Source: Lachnoanaerobaculum sp. ICM7 (GTDB taxonomy: Bacteria > Bacillota > Clostridia > Lachnospirales > Lachnospiraceae). Taken from it: a DNA stretch of 64,000 bases. The stretch is taken from positions 215,591 to 279,590 of the forward strand of contig NZ_ALJL01000023.1 in the NCBI RefSeq assembly GCF_000287675.1, read 5' to 3'. The position numbers and the translations under genes were made by a program. The notes under the pieces were generated by a model. It had not been told where the DNA came from. It did not search any database and worked only from the letters and a program-made list of their open reading frames with translations. Every line of letters begins with the position of its first letter. Positions within the stretch are counted from its first letter, which is position 1. Shown here in pieces: positions 54,828-63,801 of this stretch.

Positions 54828-55535
54828 ATGGCAGAAAAACAAAGAATTTTAATTGTAGATGATGATGAGAATATAGCGGAACTTATTTCATTATATTTGA
54901 TGAAGGAATGTTACGAAACAAAAATAGTGGGTGACGGCGAATCTGCCCTTTCGGATTTTGACGAATTCAAACCTCATTTGGTTCTTCTTGACCTTATGCT
55001 GCCGGGTATTGACGGCTATCAGGTTTGCAGGGAGATAAGAGCAAAGTCCGGTACCCCTATAATAATGCTCTCAGCCAAAGGTGAAGTATTTGATAAAGTT
55101 CTCGGTCTGGAACTTGGTGCCGACGACTATATGATCAAACCTTTTGACTCAAAAGAACTTATCGCCAGAGTAAAGGCTGTAATAAGGCGATACAACAACA
55201 GTACAATCTCATTGCCTGAGGTACATACAGGTGGAGAATATGTGGAATATCCCGACTTAAACGTGAATATGACAAATTATGCGGTAACATACCTTGGAAA
55301 GAATGTTGAAATGCCGCCAAAGGAGCTGGAGCTTTTATACTTCCTCTCCTCTCATCCCAATCAGGTGTTTACAAGAGAACAGTTGCTTGATAATATCTGG
55401 GGATATGAGTATATAGGTGATACCAGAACTGTAGATGTGCATATTAAGAGATTGCGTGAAAAAATACATGACAATAAGTTCTGGTCAATATCCACCGTAT
55501 GGGGTATCGGATATAAATTTGAGGTTAAAAAATGA
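54828..55535 (+). CDS. OmpR-family response regulator
   Basis: 235 residues. Receiver domain with Asp55 as acceptor (LLDLMLPG), acidic DDDE at 11-14 and the conserved Lys in MIKPFDS. The C-terminal winged helix ends with RTVDVHIKRLREKI and WGIGYKFE. It overlaps the kinase gene by 4 bases. It could share the mutS2 transcript (17-base gap). Targets unknown. Confidence 0.93.
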   Translation: MAEKQRILIVDDDENIAELISLYLMKECYETKIVGDGESALSDFDEFKPHLVLLDLMLPGIDGYQVCREIRAKSGTPIIMLSAKGEVFDKVLGLELGADDYMIKPFDSKELIARVKAVIRRYNNSTISLPEVHTGGEYVEYPDLNVNMTNYAVTYLGKNVEMPPKELELLYFLSSHPNQVFTREQLLDNIWGYEYIGDTRTVDVHIKRLREKIHDNKFWSISTVWGIGYKFEVKK

Positions 55536-56932
55536 AACTCTCTCTATATCTGAAATTTATTTTAGCTTATATAGTTTTCGGTATAGCGGGTTTTGTGGCA
55601 ATAGCAACTATTTCCAGCCATTTGACCTATTCATATCTGGTTGATTCCAGAAGTCAGACGCTTTATGATGAGGCTAATCTTATCGCCTCTACCTACTCTA
55701 CAGTATATGAGGGGCAAAATATCTCGCTGGCGGAAAGCTATCCGCAGTTAAAAGCCGTAGCGACTTTCCTGAATGCAAAGATATGGGTAATGGACAGAAA
55801 CGGCAAGATAATAGTGGATGCCGAAAATAAAAGAGTATCGGATATTATCTCGGATTTTGACCCTACCGCTACCGGTAACAAGTCCTATATGGTCGGAAAT
55901 TACTTTAACTCATTTGATGAGGATTATCTTAGCGTTTCCGCACCTATTACAGGTAACTTTCGTACCTACGGCTATGTGGTCATCCACCTGCCTATGGTAA
56001 ATGTTACAAAGAGCCAGTACCATATTTTGAATATAGTATATATGACCTCTCTGATAGTATTTTTACTTTCACTGATTATTTTAATAGTATTTCAGCGTAT
56101 TGTTTACTCTCCGCTTAGGAAAATAACAAATGGTGCCAAAGCCTATGCCGAAGGGGATTTAAAATATGAAATAAAAGTACATTCAAATGACGAGATGGGT
56201 TACCTTGCGGCAACGCTAAACTATATGTCCGATAAACTTGATGATACCGAAAATTATCAAAAAAAGTTTATTTCAAATGTATCTCATGATTTTCGCTCAC
56301 CTTTAACATCTATAAAGGGTTATCTTGAGGCTATTTTGGACGGTACTATTCCTCCCGAGATGCAGGAAAAATACCTTACAAGAGTTATTGATGAGACAAA
56401 CAGACTTACAAAGCTTACGGAAAGTATTCTTTCACTGGATTCGATTGAAAGTGTAAAGCTTAATAAAACAAGCTTTGATATAAACAAGATGATCAGAGAT
56501 ACCGCAGGCAGCTTTGAAGTACAGTGTAACAGTAAGAATATTACAATAGAGCTGATATTTTCCAATGTCTCCCAATATGTTATCGGTGACTATGCAAAGA
56601 TACAGCAGGTACTTTATAATCTTATTGATAATGCTATAAAATTTTCCTCTCAAAACTCTTCTATCATTGTACAGACCAGTTTAAAAAAGGAGAAAATTTT
56701 TATTTCAGTTAAGGACACCGGAATAGGTATTGCAAAGAATGAACAGTCCAAGGTCTTTGACAGATTCTATAAATCAGACCTCTCCAGAGGTAAGGATAAA
56801 AAGGGTACAGGGCTTGGACTTGCAATAGTAAAAGAAATATTACAGACTCATGGAGAGAATATAGATGTTATAAGTACCGTTGGTGTCGGTACCGAATTTA
56901 TCTTCTCTTTACCTGCAAGCAAAGAAACTTAA
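55532..56932 (+). CDS. Sensor histidine kinase
   Basis: 466 residues. Membrane helices at about 6-26 and 167-190 flank an extracellular sensor domain of about 140 residues. HAMP (about 190-240), H-box FISNVSHDFRSPLTSIKGYL with the acceptor His, N-box NLIDNAIKFS, G-boxes VKDTGIGIAKNE and GTGLGLAIVKE follow. Classical cell-envelope-sensing layout; the signal cannot be named. Confidence 0.93.
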   Translation: MKLSLYLKFILAYIVFGIAGFVAIATISSHLTYSYLVDSRSQTLYDEANLIASTYSTVYEGQNISLAESYPQLKAVATFLNAKIWVMDRNGKIIVDAENKRVSDIISDFDPTATGNKSYMVGNYFNSFDEDYLSVSAPITGNFRTYGYVVIHLPMVNVTKSQYHILNIVYMTSLIVFLLSLIILIVFQRIVYSPLRKITNGAKAYAEGDLKYEIKVHSNDEMGYLAATLNYMSDKLDDTENYQKKFISNVSHDFRSPLTSIKGYLEAILDGTIPPEMQEKYLTRVIDETNRLTKLTESILSLDSIESVKLNKTSFDINKMIRDTAGSFEVQCNSKNITIELIFSNVSQYVIGDYAKIQQVLYNLIDNAIKFSSQNSSIIVQTSLKKEKIFISVKDTGIGIAKNEQSKVFDRFYKSDLSRGKDKKGTGLGLAIVKEILQTHGENIDVISTVGVGTEFIFSLPASKET

Positions 56933-56943
56933 TATAATTTTTA

Positions 56944-56983
56944 AAAAGGGACTTTTGTGCATAAACAAAAGCCCCTTTCTTGT
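56944..56983. terminator. Terminator between the kinase and stomatin genes
   Basis: AAGGGACTTTTGT and ACAAAAGCCCCTT pair with one mismatch around a 6-base loop, followed by TCTTG. It lies between convergent genes. Confidence 0.75.
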
Positions 56984-56984
56984 A

Positions 56985-57896
56985 TTACTGTTCTTTTTTC
57001 AATTCAACTTTTTGATTTAACTCGGCAAAGCTTGTAGCTAATGAAGCAAGTCCGCTAAGCTCTGTAGGAATAATAATCTTTGTTGATTTTCCGTCAGCTA
57101 CCTTCTGGAATGCCTCAAGTCCCTTAAGTGTAAGTACCTTCTGGCTTGGATCCGCCTCTGAAAGCACTCTTAAAGACTCTGCCTGAGCCCTCTGGATTGC
57201 AAGTATTGCCTGTGCCTGTCCTTCAGCTCTCTTTATAGCTGTTTCCTTTTCGGCTTCCGCATTAAGTATTGCAGCCTGCTTACTACCCTCTGCTACAAGA
57301 ATCGCACTTTCCTTCTTAGCCTGAGCCTCAAGAATATTTGCTCTCTTCTCACGCTCAGCCTTCATTTCCTTCTCCATTGCAACTCTGATATCCTCAGGTG
57401 GCAAAATACTCTTTAACTCCACACGATTTACCTTGATACCCCATGGATCTGTAGCCTCATCAAGCTCAGATCTCATAGCTGTATTTATGGTATCTCTTGA
57501 TGTAAGAGTCTGGTCTACAGTCATATCACCTATGATATTTCTAAGAGTAGTCGCTGTAAGGTTCTCTATAGCTGATATAGGTCTCTCAACACCGTAAGTA
57601 TAAAGCTTAGGATCGGTTATCTGGAAATACACTATCGTATCTATCTGCATAGTAGCATTATCCTTTGTAATAACCGGCTGTGGTGGGAAATCCACTACCT
57701 GCTCTTTTAATGAAATAACCTTTGATATTTTATCAAAGAAAGGGTTGATAAAATGTAATCCTGAACGAAGTCCTTGTGAATACTTTCCAAGTCTCTCAAC
57801 TACATATACTTTTGACTCAGGTACTATCTTTATTGCCTTTACCGTAATCACGAATATAATAGCCAATAAAACAACAATAATTCCAATGCCTACCAT
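56985..57896 (-). CDS. SPFH/Band 7 (stomatin-like) membrane protein
   Basis: 303 residues. One N-terminal membrane helix (about 3-22), then the SPFH domain (VVERLGKYSQGLRSGLHFIN; DNATMQIDTIVYFQITDPKL; WGIKVNRVELKSILPPEDI). An Ala/Glu-rich coiled coil follows (KQAAILNAEAEKETAIKRAE). Matches the paraslipin/QmcA branch that forms membrane microdomain scaffolds. It follows nfeD by 23 bases, a well-known pairing. Confidence 0.93.
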   Translation of the reverse strand: MVGIGIIVVLLAIIFVITVKAIKIVPESKVYVVERLGKYSQGLRSGLHFINPFFDKISKVISLKEQVVDFPPQPVITKDNATMQIDTIVYFQITDPKLYTYGVERPISAIENLTATTLRNIIGDMTVDQTLTSRDTINTAMRSELDEATDPWGIKVNRVELKSILPPEDIRVAMEKEMKAEREKRANILEAQAKKESAILVAEGSKQAAILNAEAEKETAIKRAEGQAQAILAIQRAQAESLRVLSEADPSQKVLTLKGLEAFQKVADGKSTKIIIPTELSGLASLATSFAELNQKVELKKEQ

Positions 57897-57919
57897 TTGT
57901 TATGTCTCCTTTAAATAAA

Positions 57920-58321
57920 TTAATTTCTGCCGATAATTATCTTATTGCCTTCAAATTTATCAATGTTGGCAATATCTCCGGGCTTCAATTCCAAATTTGC
58001 AATTGCTGTCCATATACCGCCTTTAAATCTTACATCATAAATATAATTATTATCTTCAACAGATGTAAGCTTCACTATCTTTACCTTCTCAGTATCCATA
58101 CTCTCCTTACCCTTCATAAAGGATTTGAAAATACTTCTAAAGAAAGCTATAAAGATCAATGACAGTACACAGAATATGATAACCTGTATCTCAATTGATT
58201 TAACAAATAAAGATATCGGCATCATAATAAGTGCCGCAATAGCCAGCCACACTGAAACCAGTCCGGGAATTATAATTTCTCCAATGGCAAATATAGCAAA
58301 TAAAACTCCCCAATAAAACAT
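57920..58321 (-). CDS. NfeD-family membrane protein (short form)
   Basis: 133 residues. Two or three N-terminal helices (about 3-70) and a C-terminal OB-fold (VKLTSVEDNNYIYDVRFKGG; IANLELKPGDIANIDKFEGN). The short form lacks the serine-protease domain. The operon partner is the stomatin-like gene, with which such proteins cooperate at membrane microdomains. AAGGAGGAAA precedes the ATG. Confidence 0.9.
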   Translation of the reverse strand: MFYWGVLFAIFAIGEIIIPGLVSVWLAIAALIMMPISLFVKSIEIQVIIFCVLSLIFIAFFRSIFKSFMKGKESMDTEKVKIVKLTSVEDNNYIYDVRFKGGIWTAIANLELKPGDIANIDKFEGNKIIIGRN

Positions 58322-58421
58322 ATTTCCTCCTTCCGCTTATAAGTAGTTCTACCAAAGCTTTTAGAAATATAACACTATATTATCACCTTTATTATAGCAC
58401 AAATTATACTTATATGCTAAT

Positions 58422-58446
58422 AAAAACCTCAAGGATATCCTTGAGG
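58422..58446 (-). terminator. Terminator of the cell-wall-binding protein gene
   Basis: CCTCAAGGAT and ATCCTTGAGG are self-complementary at 58427-58446, followed leftward by TTTTTATT. Confidence 0.8.
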
Positions 58447-58466
58447 CTCTTATTTTATAATATAGA

Positions 58467-58841
58467 TTATCTAACCCACTTGCCGTTGCTGTCTACCCAG
58501 TATCCGTCAGGAGTTCTTGCATTGTACCACATTGCTCCGTCAGCACCTACATAGTAAGAACTTCCCTGGTAGTTGATCCAAGCGTTTCTGTACATATAGC
58601 CCCAGTGATCAAAGTAATACCACTTACCGTTGTCCTTGATCCAGCTGTCTGCTACATATGAAGTACCTGCATTAACATTCAACATATAGTACCATCCGTG
58701 CTCGTCTCTACGCCACTCACCTCTGTCTGCCGGCATACGCTCTAAAACTGCTGCCTGCGCTGTCACCGGGGGAACTACCGCACCGCCAAGACTGAATGCT
58801 GCAAATAAAATTGCTGCTGATTTGATTAAACCTTTTTTCAT
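58467..58841 (-). CDS. Secreted cell-wall-binding repeat protein
   Basis: 124 residues with a cleavable signal peptide (cut near residues 28-31, after AQA). The remainder consists only of choline/cell-wall-binding type repeats, each with aromatic pairs: WYYMLNVN, SWIKDNGKWYYFDHWGYMY, SSYYVGADGAMWYN, YWVDSNGKWVR. There is no catalytic domain, so it is a small surface adhesin or wall marker. I chose the second of two adjacent ATGs because AGGAGG is only one base from the first. A 19-bp palindrome lies in its leader. Confidence 0.82.
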   Translation of the reverse strand: MKKGLIKSAAILFAAFSLGGAVVPPVTAQAAVLERMPADRGEWRRDEHGWYYMLNVNAGTSYVADSWIKDNGKWYYFDHWGYMYRNAWINYQGSSYYVGADGAMWYNARTPDGYWVDSNGKWVR

Positions 58842-58867
58842 CATTCCTCCTTCTCTCCTATACCATC

Positions 58868-58886
58868 GTTAATCTGACAGATTAAC
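58868..58886. promoter_or_regulatory. Palindrome in the leader of the cell-wall-binding protein gene
   Basis: GTTAATCTGACAGATTAAC: 7-bp arms with a 5-base centre, about 27 bases before the start codon and just after a TATACT-like -10 box. Either an operator or a small 5' hairpin. Confidence 0.45.
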
Positions 58887-58979
58887 TGTCTTTATATAGT
58901 ATAAACCAATTTTGTATTTTATATCTTACATTGTGTTTACAAAATATTTGCTAATTACATACATTATGTATAAGAATAT

Positions 58980-61376
58980 CTATTTACTCTTTAAAGCCGG
59001 AGTCCAATAGCTGTTATTGTATATATCTGTGAATTTGTAAGTGATTTGATTGTCATCCTTCACAAGAACATAAGATACCTTAGGAGCAGTCTTTCCAACC
59101 ACATACTCATCATCCAGTTTATAATCATCAAGATATGTACCGTCATATCCGTAATAAGCATATATAAACTGTATTCTGTCTCCCTCAACTATATCCGTTA
59201 TATTCTTTGCGATGGTTTCTGTTTGTGTATCTTTATAATCTGTATTTGCTCCTGCCAGATATCCGTTAGGATGCTCGCCGTCAAATATAATTATCAGATT
59301 GGCTCTCTCACCGTTTAAAATAACAGGTACACGTCCTATAGTAACCGTCTCATCTCCGTTTTTTGTAGTTGACAGATGATAGTATGCAACATATTGCTGA
59401 TCTATAGCAATCCATGCTCTTTGAGTATCTGCAAGCATATCTCCGTTTTCATCAAACTCAAAGAAATTGTCAAGTCCCATATCAATATATCCGCTTCCCA
59501 TATCCAAAAGCATATTCTCTTCTATACTTGATACCATATTCCACTCATCCTCGGATAAATGAATCTTAGGTGTGGAATACTGATCTGTCCATTGAAGCTT
59601 TGAAGCATCTAGTCTGTTTGATAAAACATAGTTTCTGATTGTTTCATCAGACATATTTCTGTTTTGCAAAAAGCCTATACTTGAAGTATCAAGCCCTATA
59701 TTTGCAAGGCTCTCTGATGATAAGCTTCCTGATATAAGACTTGCTATCAAACTGTCAATATCTGCAGCTGAAAATGAACCTGAACTGTTTCCTTGATAGT
59801 TTCCTGTTAATGTATTTGCAGGGGTTGTTTCTCCTCCGCCTGCAATCTGTCCACTCGCCTGTAATGTGGCAAACTGCTGTATCATTTTGGTATATTCGCT
59901 ATCCATACCGATGTCACCATAGGTCTGAACCATTCTGTCAACCTTTGACAATTTCTTGTATGGGAAATAGATTGAAAGCCCATATGAGTTTGTCATATTT
60001 GAAGATGTCCTGTTATATTTTACCGCACCAAGTATTGACTGTATTGTAGGGTCGTTTTCATTCTGCTCTAGATTATACACAAGATTTACCAAGTCTACCT
60101 GATCTATATTTGAAGATTTTGCAAACTCTCTGCTTGCCGTTCTCGCGTAAGATACTTTGCTGTACTCATTATTCTCTATATATGAAGCGGTGTCCCTTGC
60201 AAAGCTTGAAAGGCTGCTTGGAACTGTAGCCTTAAGCTCGGCCAAATCCACCAAAGAAAGAGTTGTAGACTGCCCTCTTGCACTTCTGTTACTCTCATCT
60301 ATAAAATCATCCACTATCTTCTTTCCAAGATCAAGAGTGGAAATTGCGGTATTACTACTAAGATTGCTCAGCCAATTGGTATAATACCATCCTGTTCCCG
60401 GCTCCGTCTCCTCGGATGCAATCAAATAATCTGCATATTCTGAAAGTGCAAGTGCCGTCTCTGTAGTAGCCATCAGACAGGCATCAAATCCTATGAAGTC
60501 ATACTTTATACCGGTTTGCGCAACAGCAGCTTTTATTTTTGCAAGATTCATTGATCCCGAGTTCGGATTTTTTTCATCATATCCATAACCTGTTACAGAA
60601 CCGCCGCCGTGATCCCAGAAAATAAGCTGATATCTGTTAGCCGGAAAATTATTCTTACAATAGTCAATAAATCTAACCAATGTATTGGGATCTGTCATTG
60701 AAGGATTTGAATTGTCATCTGCAAGCTTATTCATTTTTCCGTCCGCTATCTGATAGATTTCATTGTTTGATGATGATACTACCGAGTTTTGCCAGGTATT
60801 TGTTCCTCCTGTATATACAAGCAGATTAACATTGCTTGAAATATTGGCCTTTGTCATCTCAATGAGATCTTTCGTAGCCATTCCGTGCTTAGTCTCCAAG
60901 TCGGTACCGCACATATATACCATCACGGTTACACTGTCACCGCCTGTAGGCCTGTAAAACTTCTCTCTGGCACTTTCATGCACTGAGGTATCCAGTTGTC
61001 CTCTGTTATCGGTAACTCCGCTCCATGCACTTCCTACGCCGCTTATACTTGATGCCGCTGTGCTTCCGATTGATGAAGGCAAAGTCGGGATACTGATCAT
61101 CGGTGTTGTTCCTGTACTTGTACTATTTGTACTATTTGTACTACTGCTTAATCCTCCGAGTATTGAACTTAATATATTGCTTTTATTACCTGTGACAATA
61201 CTTATTATTACAAAAACTACAACTATCAATAAGCTGAACGGCGAACGTCCTCCGCCTCCACCTCTTCCGGATGAATTCCTGTTTCCTCCACCGGAACCTC
61301 CCACAAACGATCCTCTACCCAAAACACTTCTACCTGTTCCGGTAACCTCTCTTCCATGTGATAACGGTCTACCCAT
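58980..61376 (-). CDS. Membrane-anchored clostripain-family (C11) cysteine peptidase
   Basis: 798 residues. Residues 1-46 are Gly/Arg/Ser-rich and presumably cytoplasmic. One helix at about 47-63 (FSLLIVVVFVIISIVTG) follows, then a Ser/Thr-rich linker (64-125) and the peptidase domain from about 148. The catalytic dyad is His256 (IFWDHGGGSV) and Cys300 (DFIGFDACLM). The C-terminal 250 residues have no domain I can name. Clostripains cut after Arg. The topology puts the peptidase outside, tethered to the membrane. Confidence 0.88.
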   Translation of the reverse strand: MGRPLSHGREVTGTGRSVLGRGSFVGGSGGGNRNSSGRGGGGGRSPFSLLIVVVFVIISIVTGNKSNILSSILGGLSSSTNSTNSTSTGTTPMISIPTLPSSIGSTAASSISGVGSAWSGVTDNRGQLDTSVHESAREKFYRPTGGDSVTVMVYMCGTDLETKHGMATKDLIEMTKANISSNVNLLVYTGGTNTWQNSVVSSSNNEIYQIADGKMNKLADDNSNPSMTDPNTLVRFIDYCKNNFPANRYQLIFWDHGGGSVTGYGYDEKNPNSGSMNLAKIKAAVAQTGIKYDFIGFDACLMATTETALALSEYADYLIASEETEPGTGWYYTNWLSNLSSNTAISTLDLGKKIVDDFIDESNRSARGQSTTLSLVDLAELKATVPSSLSSFARDTASYIENNEYSKVSYARTASREFAKSSNIDQVDLVNLVYNLEQNENDPTIQSILGAVKYNRTSSNMTNSYGLSIYFPYKKLSKVDRMVQTYGDIGMDSEYTKMIQQFATLQASGQIAGGGETTPANTLTGNYQGNSSGSFSAADIDSLIASLISGSLSSESLANIGLDTSSIGFLQNRNMSDETIRNYVLSNRLDASKLQWTDQYSTPKIHLSEDEWNMVSSIEENMLLDMGSGYIDMGLDNFFEFDENGDMLADTQRAWIAIDQQYVAYYHLSTTKNGDETVTIGRVPVILNGERANLIIIFDGEHPNGYLAGANTDYKDTQTETIAKNITDIVEGDRIQFIYAYYGYDGTYLDDYKLDDEYVVGKTAPKVSYVLVKDDNQITYKFTDIYNNSYWTPALKSK

Positions 61377-61476
61377 CTACTCTCCTCCTGTTTGTTATTT
61401 ATGCCGACAATACTTTAAGCATAGTTTATTCTAACAATAATCTCAGCATACCGCAATAAATCATTACAAACAGTTA

Positions 61477-62274
61477 TTATTTTGCATCATATTTGCATAT
61501 TACAAGCCTGTTATTCATAAGATATATGATTGGAAGAAAGATTTTGCCATACCATTTCATCTGCTTTGCTATTTGTTTTGTAAAGTTTATAAATCCGATT
61601 TGCTTCAGTTTAGGATTAAGTTCTATAATCTCTTCGCCGTTTGTAACTCCAAAATGATACTCGGACTTGGTTCGTTTTACAGCCTTGTTCGTTTTTGCCT
61701 TATTCACAAGTCTTTTGGAAAGACAGTCCAGATGAAGTACAAAATGTTCAAAATTATCTGTAAGTATATTTAAAAACTCCTTCACCTGCTTAGGATAAAA
61801 ATACATAATCATCCCCTCTGAAATAATCAAAAGCTTCTCTCCCTTTGTATCTATCTCCTTTGTCCATGACTTATCAAGGGCTGATTTTTCGATATTTTTT
61901 ACTCTGTCATTTTCCTCAAAGAATTTTTTTCTTAAACTTATTATCTCCGGAAAATCTATATCATACCAATGTATTCTACCGTTATCTACGCGGAAAAATC
62001 TTGTATCCAGCCCTGAACCCAGTGAAACTATATGACAATCCGGGTATTTGTCTATAAACTTTTTCACCTCATCATCCATAACCTTGGCTCTCGCAATAAT
62101 ACCTAAAAGATTCACTTTTTCATTACTGAAAGAGCCAAAATCATAGTCAATCATATCCACCATTTCAGCCGACTTTTTATCCTTTAATATAGATTTTTCA
62201 GATCTGTAATCTCTTGCCCTTGCATCCAAAGTTATAAGCATAGTCTCCATAACACCTTCAAGTTTTATCTTCAT
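61477..62274 (-). CDS. LCM-family class I methyltransferase
   Basis: 265 residues. SAM-binding motif HIVSLGSGLDTRFFR near residues 84-98, followed by the acidic WYDIDFPEII. This matches the leucine carboxyl methyltransferase/Tcmp family, which in bacteria often modifies small carboxylate metabolites or polyketides. Start ATG 62274 has GGAGG 5 bases upstream; another in-frame ATG overlaps it. It is a lone gene; two inverted repeats lie upstream (62288-62306 and 62331-62346). Substrate unknown. Confidence 0.85.
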   Translation of the reverse strand: MKIKLEGVMETMLITLDARARDYRSEKSILKDKKSAEMVDMIDYDFGSFSNEKVNLLGIIARAKVMDDEVKKFIDKYPDCHIVSLGSGLDTRFFRVDNGRIHWYDIDFPEIISLRKKFFEENDRVKNIEKSALDKSWTKEIDTKGEKLLIISEGMIMYFYPKQVKEFLNILTDNFEHFVLHLDCLSKRLVNKAKTNKAVKRTKSEYHFGVTNGEEIIELNPKLKQIGFINFTKQIAKQMKWYGKIFLPIIYLMNNRLVICKYDAK

Positions 62275-62287
62275 CAAAGCCTCCATT

Positions 62288-62346
62288 TACCGCTATATCT
62301 GCGGTATAAAAATATATATAATCTGATTATGTTAGTTCTTGCTAAC
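62288..62346. promoter_or_regulatory. Two inverted repeats upstream of the methyltransferase gene
   Basis: TACCGC-N7-GCGGTA (62288-62306) abuts the ribosome site, and GTTAG-N6-CTAAC (62331-62346) lies further upstream. Possible operators. The remainder of 62347-62580 is AT-rich and shows nothing else I can support. Confidence 0.35.
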
Positions 62347-62588
62347 TTAGGTTATATCATACTTCTATTTTATGGAAAACTCAATAAATTTATCTTTTTA
62401 AGAAATTTATAATAATTGTAAAGAATTACATCTTTATAATTTGCCGATTCGCCTTTTACTTTACATCTTTAAACCGTTAAATTTTTTGAATTTTTTTATT
62501 ATTTTCACACATACAAGAGATTATAAAAATTGTTTTTTTCTTAGTACATGAATATTATTTAATTAAATGAGCATATTTTTATTTACAT

Positions 62589-62638
62589 TTACCAATATTA
62601 TGTTTGGTAATTGACCTATTATTTATTTGTGATAAAAT
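62589..62638 (+). promoter_or_regulatory. Promoter and flanking inverted repeat of the lipoprotein gene
   Basis: -35 TTGACC (62611-62616), 16-base spacer, -10 TAAAAT (62633-62638). TTACCAA (62589-62595) and TTGGTAA (62604-62610) form an inverted repeat ending directly at the -35 box. Confidence 0.5.
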
Positions 62639-62683
62639 CATATTCAACAAATATATTTGCAATATTTATTTTGGGAGGAAGAT

Positions 62684-63517
62684 ATGTATAAACTAAAAAA
62701 GATACCGTTACTGCTTTCGGTTTTATTACTGTCCTTACAAGGATGTTCAGGAAGTAAAGTTACTGCTTCAGATATGCAGGGGGAAAAGTTTTTTTATCAG
62801 GTTTCAGATGCTTCTTATTCTACAGGTAAATATACTTTGGATGAACTTGCAGAACGTAGAGAAAACCCTTTATTTATTGATAATTTACAAAAGTTTAATG
62901 CGGAACTGAATTCAACAGATACTGTGGATTTTTATAATATGAAACATACATATGTAGATTTTATAGGTAAGTGGAATAAGCCGGAAGATTTGACATATGG
63001 CTATAAAGAGAAACTGGATTTAATAGATAAAAAGATGCTTGTCAATGAAAAGCTTGAGTATATAACTCCGGTAGATGCATTTATTCTAAATAAAAAAACA
63101 ATGCAAAAACTTGGACTGGATTATTTATCAGATCAGGATTTTATATATAATGGTGAGTTTCCCATGGTGCTTGGCTACGGCTTTAAAGAATATTATAATA
63201 TCGGTGATACCATTCCTATAAGATATTCAGGAGAAAGATTTAACGGAAAGGTGGTAGGTTTTTATGATAAGGACTTGGTATTTGATGAATTTTCACATTG
63301 TGACAGTTATTCCACCGTTATAATTCCATATATGGATAATCTTGAAAGCAAGGATGATTACGAAAACAAAGAGAGTTTTCTTAATGCTTATATATCACTT
63401 AAAAATTTAGGCTATATCTATTTCCCAAATACTGTAGATTATGAAAAAAATAAAGATGCGGTGGAAAAAATAGCTCAAAAATATAATCTGGATTATACTG
63501 TACTGAGAGGTTATTAA
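62684..63517 (+). CDS. Uncharacterised lipoprotein
   Basis: 277 residues. The signal peptide ends in LQGC (about 18-21), so it is a membrane-anchored lipoprotein. The segment EYYNIGDTIPIRYSGERFNG and the following KVVGFYDKD resemble the extracellular domain of FtsX/MacB-type permeases, but no permease helices are present. It may be a detached accessory domain. The start at 62684 has GGGAGG upstream. It ends at a terminator. Function unknown. Confidence 0.75.
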   Translation: MYKLKKIPLLLSVLLLSLQGCSGSKVTASDMQGEKFFYQVSDASYSTGKYTLDELAERRENPLFIDNLQKFNAELNSTDTVDFYNMKHTYVDFIGKWNKPEDLTYGYKEKLDLIDKKMLVNEKLEYITPVDAFILNKKTMQKLGLDYLSDQDFIYNGEFPMVLGYGFKEYYNIGDTIPIRYSGERFNGKVVGFYDKDLVFDEFSHCDSYSTVIIPYMDNLESKDDYENKESFLNAYISLKNLGYIYFPNTVDYEKNKDAVEKIAQKYNLDYTVLRGY

Positions 63518-63535
63518 AATGATACTACAAGTTAG

Positions 63536-63574
63536 ATGTCGGCTTATAAAATTGGCCGACATATTTTATTTTTT
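63536..63574 (+). terminator. Terminator of the lipoprotein gene
   Basis: ATGTCGGC (63536-63543) pairs with GCCGACAT (63555-63562), then ATTTTATTTTTT. Confidence 0.85.
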
Positions 63575-63598
63575 AAATTATGATATGTATTCATTAAT

Positions 63599-63624
63599 TA
63601 AAAAAAGCCCTGAAAACAAGGCTT
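63599..63624 (-). terminator. Terminator downstream of tRNA-Gly
   Basis: Read leftward: AAGCC, 10-base loop, GGCTT, then TTTTT. A short 5-bp stem; it probably ends the leftward rRNA/tRNA transcript. Confidence 0.55.
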
Positions 63625-63637
63625 GTAAAATAAAAAG

Positions 63638-63710
63638 AGCGCGAGACGGGACTCGAACCCGCGACCCCGACCTTGGCAAGGTCGTACTCCACCAACTGAG
63701 CCACTCGCGC
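63638..63710 (-). tRNA. tRNA-Gly (anticodon GCC)
   Basis: A 73-base cloverleaf: acceptor GCGCGAG/CTCGCGC, anticodon stem CGACC/GGTCG around TTGCCAA (anticodon GCC), T arm GCGGG-TTCGAGT-CCCGT and discriminator U. The 3' CCA is not encoded. It lies about 90 bases downstream of the 23S rRNA 3' end in the same direction. Confidence 0.95.
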
Positions 63711-63801
63711 ACACACATATTCTATCACTAAAATTAAAAATTGTAAAGATGTACCTTCAAAACTGCGTACCAAACTTAAAAAATAAATTCCTTATCCTTT
63801 T

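Noticed and set aside
62347..62580. Structured RNA or small gene in the long AT-rich gap
   Set aside because: No frame with a ribosome site and no stable hairpin with a T run is visible there.
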